A DNA stretch of 64,000 nt from Schizochytrium sp. CCTCC M209059 (lineage: Eukaryota > Sar > Bigyra > Thraustochytrida > Thraustochytriidae). The notes under the pieces are model-generated. The model worked only from the letters and a program-made list of their open reading frames with translations, had not been told where the DNA came from and searched no databases. Positions within the stretch are counted from its first letter, which is position 1. The number at the start of each line of letters is the position of its first letter. Shown here piece by piece: positions 57,926-64,000 of this stretch. The stretch spans positions 10,153 through 74,152 of the forward strand of contig KN805423.1 of NCBI GenBank assembly GCA_000818945.1. The letters are read 5' to 3'. Position numbers and translations under genes: made by a program.

Positions 57926-59767
57926 CTAAGGCATGTGCTGAACAAGGGTGGCGAGAATGCCCCATGAGGCGTCGATGAGCTCGAGGTAGGTGCGCAGGCG
58001 CCACATTTCAAAGCTCTGGCGGTACGTAATGTAGTCGGTATCAACAATCTCGGAGGCCACGGGAAGATTGATGGCAAACGGACCAAAGAGAGGCGTTTCA
58101 GTGTCCTGACGGATGCGCTCCTCGTATTGAGCCTTGGACGGCTCCTGCACCAGGAGACCGCGTACGGCGGACTCGCCCATGATGCGGAAACGAAGACGAC
58201 TCGTTCCGCCGAGCGCAAGATTGATGCCACGAACAATGTTAGTGGAACGCATGACAAAGAGCAAGTCGCGAGGCAAGCTCTCTAAGAACTTATTAATGTC
58301 ACCCGCGTTGACGTCCTTGTACTTGTCCTTGAGTTTAGCGCGCTCCTCCTTGGAGATGCGAGCCCCTGTTTTGGTCATCGAGTCTGCGGGCCGATATGTG
58401 AAGATAAGCGAGAGAACGTCATAGGCGTCCTTGGACACGCCGAGGTTCATGGCTGCAGTGCGGCCAAGATTTGCGTCACGGAGCAGAAGCGCTTTCCAGA
58501 GCATGCAGTAATTCTTGCGGAAGGAAGGATCTAATCTCCTGTACATGCCATGGTCCAACACAACAACCTGGTACGGCACGCCCTGTTTGCCCCCAAAAGT
58601 TTTGACGCGCTGAGCTTGGTATGCGGCTACCAGAGACGAAAGTCCCCCAGCAGACGTGAGGGCCAGAGCAGCGAGAGGCGCCGCGGGACCGATAAGCGGC
58701 GCCGCATACAACGTCGATGCGCCAGCAACGAGCAAGGAGACTGTTGAGACGAAACCAAAATTGGACCACACGGAGCGCTCGGGTGCCTTGCGCACGAAAA
58801 GATTGCCTGGATGCGGGTCGCAGTGCACAAAGCCGTGAACGTGAATCATGTCACCAAAGAGCGACGAGACCGTGGTGGCAACCTCGAGGGGGTGGATTCC
58901 TTGCGCAGCAAACTCGTCCACCTTGCTGATCTTGACGCCCTCGACGTATTCCATGATGAGCATGCGTCGCGAAGAGTGCTTCCAAATGATTTTTGGTACG
59001 TATACGTCAGCACGGTTCGCGAACATTTGGCCCAGACGTTCGCTGTTGCGACCTTCTTGGATAAAATCGAGTTCGAGGGTCATGTTATCAGCGAACGCGG
59101 GAGTGAGCCACGAATAAGAAAAGTCGGGAAACCAGTACCCGACAAAATCGGTGAGCATGCGCAAGGTCGCAAGGTCGCCGCGTGTCTGTTCTCTGAGATA
59201 CGGGTATTGAACCTTGACGGCAACAGTTTCGCCCGTCTCTCTGAGCACGGCACGATGGACCTGGGCGAGAGAAGCAGACGCGATGGGCTCGGGGTCAAAG
59301 CTGGCAAAGACGTCTTCCAGGGCGAGGGGGCCGAGCTCAGCGGCTACGGTCTCGCGAGCCATCTCGCTGCTCATCGACTTTGCACGATCTTGAAGAGGCG
59401 CAAGAGTATCGGTAATTTCTTGCGGAAGAACGTGGTTCATGCTGGCCACACCCTGCCCGTATTTTGTGTACAGACCTCCGTTTCGGTTGCACACTTTGTA
59501 GAGGCGTGCGGCAGCGCGAAGGCTAAAGGCATGAAGGGCCTCCTTGTAGGCGTCCTTGTCGATGTCCTTGTCCTTGCCGTACATGGTCACTTTCCAGTCG
59601 ACGGCGGTGACAAAGGCATTGAAACACGTGCGCCCAAACCGCACGAGGCCGTCGCTCCCCTGCGAGGCCACGCGCACGGCCTCGCGCGCGTCTGCGTCCG
59701 TGGCACCCACATAGGCCACGCCCAAGCCGCTGACGCCCACGGCGGTCGACGCGAGCGCGCGCAGCAT
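57926..59767 (-). CDS. ADCK1/UbiB-family atypical kinase with membrane-like insert
   Basis: Predicted 613-residue ABC1/UbiB atypical kinase from the ATG at 59765-59767; a longer in-frame start at 59968 adds Arg-rich sequence and is not favoured. The N-terminus is Ala-rich with a hydrophobic segment that may target mitochondria. Family motifs are YTKYGQGVAS (KxGQ, about residue 98), ASASLAQVH (Ala-rich loop, about 162), VAVKVQYP (about 180), FVHCDPHPGN (about 316) and VVLDHGMYRRL (about 402). The DHG in place of DFG is usual in ADCK1. Between the catalytic loop and DHG lies an extra ~70-residue stretch with two hydrophobic segments (about 328-398), absent in typical ADCK1. Members support coenzyme Q or lipid homeostasis in mitochondria. 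Confidence 0.9.
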   Translation of the reverse strand: MLRALASTAVGVSGLGVAYVGATDADAREAVRVASQGSDGLVRFGRTCFNAFVTAVDWKVTMYGKDKDIDKDAYKEALHAFSLRAAARLYKVCNRNGGLYTKYGQGVASMNHVLPQEITDTLAPLQDRAKSMSSEMARETVAAELGPLALEDVFASFDPEPIASASLAQVHRAVLRETGETVAVKVQYPYLREQTRGDLATLRMLTDFVGYWFPDFSYSWLTPAFADNMTLELDFIQEGRNSERLGQMFANRADVYVPKIIWKHSSRRMLIMEYVEGVKISKVDEFAAQGIHPLEVATTVSSLFGDMIHVHGFVHCDPHPGNLFVRKAPERSVWSNFGFVSTVSLLVAGASTLYAAPLIGPAAPLAALALTSAGGLSSLVAAYQAQRVKTFGGKQGVPYQVVVLDHGMYRRLDPSFRKNYCMLWKALLLRDANLGRTAAMNLGVSKDAYDVLSLIFTYRPADSMTKTGARISKEERAKLKDKYKDVNAGDINKFLESLPRDLLFVMRSTNIVRGINLALGGTSRLRFRIMGESAVRGLLVQEPSKAQYEERIRQDTETPLFGPFAINLPVASEIVDTDYITYRQSFEMWRLRTYLELIDASWGILATLVQHMP

Positions 59768-60912
59768 CCTCGCCGCTTCTCCTCGCCCTCGAGGTCCTGA
59801 GCGAGCGCGACAAGCGCGATCTCGACCTCGCGCGTCACCGGCGCCTCCTGCTCCTTCTCGCCCCCTCCGGCGCCAGCAAGGGGAGCCTCGCGGCGTCTGC
59901 GTCTGCTCCAGCCGCGCGCTGCGCCTGGCGCGGTCTCGGGTCTGCTGCGTGCGAGGCTCGCCTGCCACGCAGATGGAGGAGACGGAAGCGCAGGGAACAA
60001 GGAAAGCCGGGCCGCGCCGAGCGAGCTGAGCGAGGTGAACGAGAACGTTCGGTTGCAGCGCTTTGCACGACGCAGGCGAGGCCCGGCAAGAAGGCGAGGC
60101 TGGCTTGGTGGCGCGTTTGGGGGGAAGATGTCGGTGGCGAGAAGATGAGCGAGCTGGGTGTTGAAGCTGGACGGCCTAGGCTGGATACTGCGAGCTGCCC
60201 AGTCTGCGTGTTTGCGAAGGACCTTTTTGTAAGACAGGGGTATATGTATATGAGCTGGCTGCCACTGGTGTATGTATAGTAAAGAGCTTGGTCGCTCTTG
60301 AGCGAGTCATTGCGCGTCGGTTGGGGTCTTGCATCGCGCATGCAAGCTAGTTCGCGCCGTCTTCAGCCCATATGTTCGACTTGGCTGCTCAATTTGCCCA
60401 TCGATCTCGTCATCGACATGTTGCCTGTGACAATGACTGCCATCACGTTTCTCGCATTACTACGGCACCTTGGTAAACTATACGCAGTCAATCTTCTTTA
60501 TCGGTTTTTATAAAAAGACGGGTGTGCGCAAGCATGTACCAACGCTCACCAGGCGTATCGACGCCTTGGACTGGCTCGCGCCCGCTGTCCAAGTCAATGA
60601 GGTAGGCCTTGACATCAAATCACTGAAAAGCAAATCTGGGTAAACTAGCGACGAACGCAATCGATCATCTCCCTCCGCCAAAATCTGCGTGAAATCACAG
60701 TCTGCCAATCGCTTCAAATCATTCATCAACAAAACTAAAAGCATGCTTGTGAATCAAATGATTCTGAACCTCGAACGCATAGTTTCTGCAGATGGACTCT
60801 GCAGTCGATCTGACAAAACGCACAGGCCCGCTCGTAGCACATTCTCGAAATTGAAGACATGAACCGGTTCACATGAAGCTAAACGAACAAAGTGCGGGTC
60901 GTCTACCATGAA
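59768..60912. other. Intergenic region, no supported gene
   Basis: Up to about 60100 this is GC-rich sequence upstream of the ADCK1 gene; from about 60300 it becomes AT-richer, with no coding frame above noise. A relic region starts after it. Confidence 0.5.
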
Positions 60913-61440
60913 CTACTTTTGGAAAAAACCAATCAAATTCAAACGTGCTTGTCGCAGAACGACTTCGTAAAACATAGAGGTGATCAGATATAGAAGCATG
61001 TCTTGATGAAGACGTCTGGAATTAAGGAGGAAGTGCAGTAGCTGTTTCTCGTTGGTCCTCTTCTTACATAGATCAAGTGGTCCCCATAAAGACTTGCCAA
61101 TGTCCCGATTTAGTGTTGGATCCATCATTCTAAAGTATGGCAGTTCGCAATACGTTTGAATCTCCAGAGCCGGTTGCCTCTATAATGTGTGTGCACCGGT
61201 TCTGTCCAAATCGAACACTCTCCAACATGCCTGTATAGATCATGGTTATCAAAATGACACTCGCCCATATAAGTGATACCAGAGTGAACAGACATCTAGA
61301 ATAGCATAGTTCAAACAAAGCGGAGCCATGCCATTCTTTACTGTACCATTCTGATGCACATGGAGCTTTAGTACCGGCCAGGCCTCGAATGGATCGCAGA
61401 TCATGGCGAAAATGGCCTCTTTGAGTGTCATATTGTAACA
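60913..61440 (-). pseudogene. Possible degenerate ankyrin-repeat fragment
   Basis: Minus-strand frames show ankyrin-like pieces: CTHIIEATGSGDSNVLRTAI near 61140-61200, then MMDPTLNRDIGKSLWGPLDL (from about 61128), and a weaker piece NGMAPLCLNYAILDVC near 61300. They lie in different frames with stops between them. The D-P-T...G-x-x-x-G-P-L-D-L pattern is like DPxxxxxxGxTPLxLA of ankyrin repeats. Only a weak match; it could be chance. Confidence 0.35.
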
Positions 61441-61453
61441 AGAAATCGCGCCC

Positions 61454-62170
61454 ATGAGCACAGACCCCGTTCTTACGCTGCTGCTTGTTGTTGCGGCCGC
61501 CATCGACGCGCTTACTTTCTCGGCTTTTGGATTTCTCGTATGTTTGCGTTGGCGAACCATTACCGTCGAGAAGAGTCGTAAAAGTGCGATGATTCTCGAA
61601 ACCTACTTTGTACTCAACTATCTTGGCGTGCTCGTGTATCTTGCTCTTGCTGTCCCGGTTAAGTACGAGTCTATCGGTTTTGTGCCTCACGATTTTGTGC
61701 CTCACGTCGAGGACCGCGACAACATTGTGGCTGTCATTACCAAAAAAGGTGGCATGTTCCCGGTCAAGTACGAGTATAACTACGTGATCGAGGTCGAAAC
61801 GGAGGAGTCCACACTCCGGTGACCGTCACTCGCAATGCGTCTTTTGCTCGGCAAACAGTACAGCCTCGAATTTACAGATAGCTCTGTAAGTGATTCAGTC
61901 TACGCGAGTCTGCTCACGGGCCCAGTAAATCCTGCAATGGTAGGCTGCAGGTATGTAGGCGGCAAGCGGCAACGTTCGCTCGTGAGCAATGCCACGTATT
62001 GGGACGAGGTGATCGATTTTATCCAAGATCAAGTTGTGCATCAGGGTGTCACCGTTGATGGTCTGCTGATTGCCATGGATTGCCTTGTACTGGTTGCCAC
62101 CTACCTTTTCATCATTCTGTGGCAATATGACTCATCAATCCTTCTTTGCATGAGTATGACGATGATCTGA
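61454..62170 (+). pseudogene. Membrane protein gene with one in-frame TGA
   Basis: An ATG at 61454 opens 122 codons (hydrophobic segments LTLLLVVAAAIDALTFSAFG and ETYFVLNYLGVLVYLALAVP) ending at TGA 61820-61822. Four codons later, in the same frame, an ATG at 61835 opens another 111 codons ending in a further hydrophobic segment (DGLLIAMDCLVLVATYLFII). Together they look like one tetraspanning-type protein with a large hydrophilic loop. The reading frame is kept across the stop, so this is either a recent pseudogene, a stop readthrough or Sec case, or two small genes. Family not recognised. Confidence 0.4.
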
Positions 62171-62888
62171 ATTTTGATCATCGCCGAACAACTCTGAAAG
62201 TCATTTGTTGAAATTGATCTCAAACAAATGTCCATTTATGCCGCAAATAAGATGCGATACAGACAAGAGTGTCAAACGTTTCTTTTCTCCCTTCTTCGAC
62301 CCATTTTTGTTGGTTCGCCAAGACGAGGTTCACTGCCTGTCACCCACCAACACCCAGCCCGAGAAATTTCCCTAAGTAAGGCCTTGCAGCAACCAGGCAA
62401 ATGCAGTATAACTACATAGTACTTTACTGCGCCAGGCTATTCTACACTTGCAAAACAATTCGCTACGAAAGCCTGTGGCACGTGCACACGCCGTATTCTG
62501 ACAGTGAATGCAGTACGTATATACTTCACTGCGTTGCGCCATTCTGCACTTGCAAAACAATTAACCACCAAAGCCCCTACACCTTGCACACGGGTGAATG
62601 TGGTACACTTTACTTCGTGACGCCATTCTGCACTTACCATTGCGCGCACAACAATCCAGCCCCTACAGGTTCTATACTATGAGCAGCGAGGCGAGAGATA
62701 TTCCGCACGCACCGAGCCAGCAGCAAACGCGCAATCGCTCGCTCGATCGTTCGCTCGTTCGCGCACCTGGCAGGCAAGGCAGGCCCTCGCACGCGCGCGC
62801 GCGGCGGACGGATCCGGCTGCACGAAGCAGGCTGGGGCTCGCGCGAGAGGAGTGAGGCGCTCGCGAGGTACGAGCTGCTGCAGTGAAG
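62171..62888. repeat. Degenerate tandem repeats upstream of the LRR gene
   Basis: At about 62400-62685 three diverged copies of a ~85-107-bp unit follow each other. Each begins like ATGCAGTA...ACTT and contains GCCATTCTGCACTTGCAAAA-like and CAAAGCCCCTACA-like parts. The rest, up to 62888, is GC-rich leader of the LRR gene. Not protein-coding as far as I see. Confidence 0.55.
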
Positions 62889-64000
62889 ATGGCCGCAGCC
62901 CAAGCGATAAGAGACATGGAGAACGGCGCTACCGAGCTCAAGTACGTTGTTGAGAAGAGCGACCGCGGAGACGAGGAAGAGGCGACTAATTCATACGCAC
63001 GCACGCTCGCACGCTCGCACGCACCACGCACGCACGGCATGTCTTGTCTTGTGTTGTTTGAACCTGGCTGACTCGCTCGCTCGCTTGCTTCTTTTTCGAC
63101 GAATACGCAGTCTTCGACGGAAACAGATCGACGACGAGGGCGGCAAGGCGCTGGGCGAGGCGCTCAAGCAGAACGAGACGCTGTTGGAACTAGAGTAAGT
63201 GACAGTGACTGAGGCTGGCAAGGAAGAAAGTCAGGCGAAAGCAAACTGGCTCACTAACACGCACGCACGCACGGCTTGTCTTGTCCTGGCTGGCTGGCTT
63301 GGCTCGCTCGCTTGCTTCTTTCTCGACGAACGCGCAGTCTTGGATTGAACAGGATCGGCGCCGAGGGCGGCAAGGCGCTGGGCGAGGCGCTCAAGCAGAA
63401 CAAGACGCTGCAGACGCTAGAGTAAGTGACAGTGACTGAGGCTGGCAAGGAAGGCAGGCAGGCAAAAGCAAAGTGGCTGACTTACATGCATGCACCACAT
63501 ACGCACGGCTTGTCTTGTGCTGTCTTGACCTGGCTGGCGTGGCTCGCTCGCTCGCTTGCTTCTTTCTCGACGAACGCGCAGTCTTGGAGATAACAATATC
63601 GGCGACGAGGGCGGCAAGGCGCTGGGCGAGGCGCTCAAGCAGAACGAGACGCTGCTGGAACTAGAGTAAGTGACAGTGACTGAGGCTGGCAAGGAAGGCA
63701 GGCAGGCAAAAGCAAAGTGGCTGACTTACATGCATGCACCACATACGCACGGCTTGTCTTGTGCTGTCTTGACCTGGCTGGCGTGGCTCGCTCGCTCGCT
63801 TGCTTCTTTCTCGACGAACGCGCAGTCTTGGAGATAACAATATCGGCGCCGAGGGCGGCAAGGCGCTGGGCGAGGCGCTCAAGCAGAACGAGACGCTGCT
63901 GGAACTAGAGTAAGTGACAGTGACTGAGGCTGGCAAGGAAGGCAGGCAGGCGAAAGCAAAGTGGCTGACTACTTACATGCACGCACGCACGCACGGCTTG
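62889..64000 (+). CDS. RNI-type LRR gene made of 84-nt exons (5' part)
   Basis: Partial; runs off the window. Exons read from splice signals: 62889-62941, 63111-63194, 63338-63421, 63582-63665 and 63826-63909, with a further intron beginning at 63910. Exons 2-5 are each 84 nt = 28 residues, one ribonuclease-inhibitor-type leucine-rich repeat (LGDNNIGDEGGKALGEALKQ then NETLLEL). All introns start GT, end AG and are phase 2, so exons can be duplicated without breaking the frame. Exon 1 gives MAAAQAIRDMENGATEL and joins to LRRKQIDDEGG. Introns are 169, 143, 160 and 160 nt; introns 3 and 4 look identical by eye. LRRs of this type occur in NLR, RNH1 and RanGAP proteins. Whether a NACHT or other domain exists downstream cannot be seen. 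Likely protein-protein interaction role. Confidence 0.85.
63338..64000 (+). repeat. 244-bp exon-intron tandem unit
   Basis: Units 63338-63581 and 63582-63825 are each exactly 244 bp (84-nt exon plus 160-nt intron). The next unit begins at 63826 and is cut by the window end. The unit before (63111-63337) is 227 bp. The intron parts of the two complete units look the same by eye, indicating recent duplication or conversion. Confidence 0.85.

Noticed and set aside
1..64000. CRISPR arrays, bacterial operons, insertion sequences or viral genes
   Set aside because: No spacer-repeat array, transposase, integrase or viral hallmark is visible; the genes are eukaryotic.

Overview
This is a GC-rich nuclear window from a unicellular eukaryote with short intergenic spacers, mostly intronless genes and many simple-sequence tracts. 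A thraustochytrid-like (labyrinthulomycete) stramenopile is my best guess. That rests on overall style (large intronless genes, fibro-slime/PA14 surface proteins, RNI-type LRR genes built from tiny repeated exons) and is not proven by any single marker. Three assembly gaps (N runs) lie at 10733-10986, 28916-28925 and 46334-46344.

Layout. 0.6-7.4 kb: two tandem genes for type I membrane proteins (fibro-slime/PA14 + L-type-lectin-like + filamin-like domains). 8.3-9.9 kb: an asparagine/aspartate-rich protein kinase (-). 10-12.3 kb: repeat-rich spacer with a gap. 12.3-17.9 kb: ESCRT-II subunit SNF8/VPS22 (+), a BTB + AIG1/GIMAP-like GTPase fusion (-), and an EI24/RRT8-like membrane protein (+). 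20.3-26.3 kb: a low-complexity protein (+), then three tandem cation-diffusion-facilitator paralogues (-). 27.4-38.9 kb: WDR74/NSA1 (+), an unrecognised helical protein (-), a tubulin-tyrosine-ligase-like enzyme (+), an Ala-rich unknown (-) and an XRN-type 5'-3' exoribonuclease with an inserted CCCH finger (+). 39.1-42.7 kb: two tandem class-V aminotransferase-like genes (-). The second has an apparent N-terminal frameshift, and an XRN gene fragment lies between them. 43.3-44.8 kb: four initiator tRNA-Met genes (-), two with structured introns, one chimeric and one intronless. 44.9-59.8 kb: a DUF268 protein (+), a BAR-SH3 protein broken by a gap and a frameshift (-), a coiled-coil protein (-), an unknown (+), a 1440-residue two-block repeat protein (+), a Q-rich coiled-coil protein (+) and an ADCK1/UbiB kinase (-). 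60.9-62.7 kb: apparent gene relics and degenerate repeats. 62.9-64 kb: the 5' end of an LRR gene built from identical-length 84-nt exons and near-identical introns, running off the window.

The genes do not form one pathway. Housekeeping functions (ribosome biogenesis, RNA decay, ESCRT, initiator tRNA, mitochondrial ADCK) alternate with lineage-specific genes. The main theme is local tandem duplication at every scale: whole genes (fibro-slime pair, CDF triplet, aminotransferase pair, initiator tRNA quartet), protein repeats (the 1440-residue gene) and exon-intron units (the LRR gene). Several duplicates show breakage or recombination. The strongest candidates for new biology are the initiator tRNA cluster with introns and a recombinant copy, the LRR exon array, and the CDF paralogues with an altered metal-site residue.
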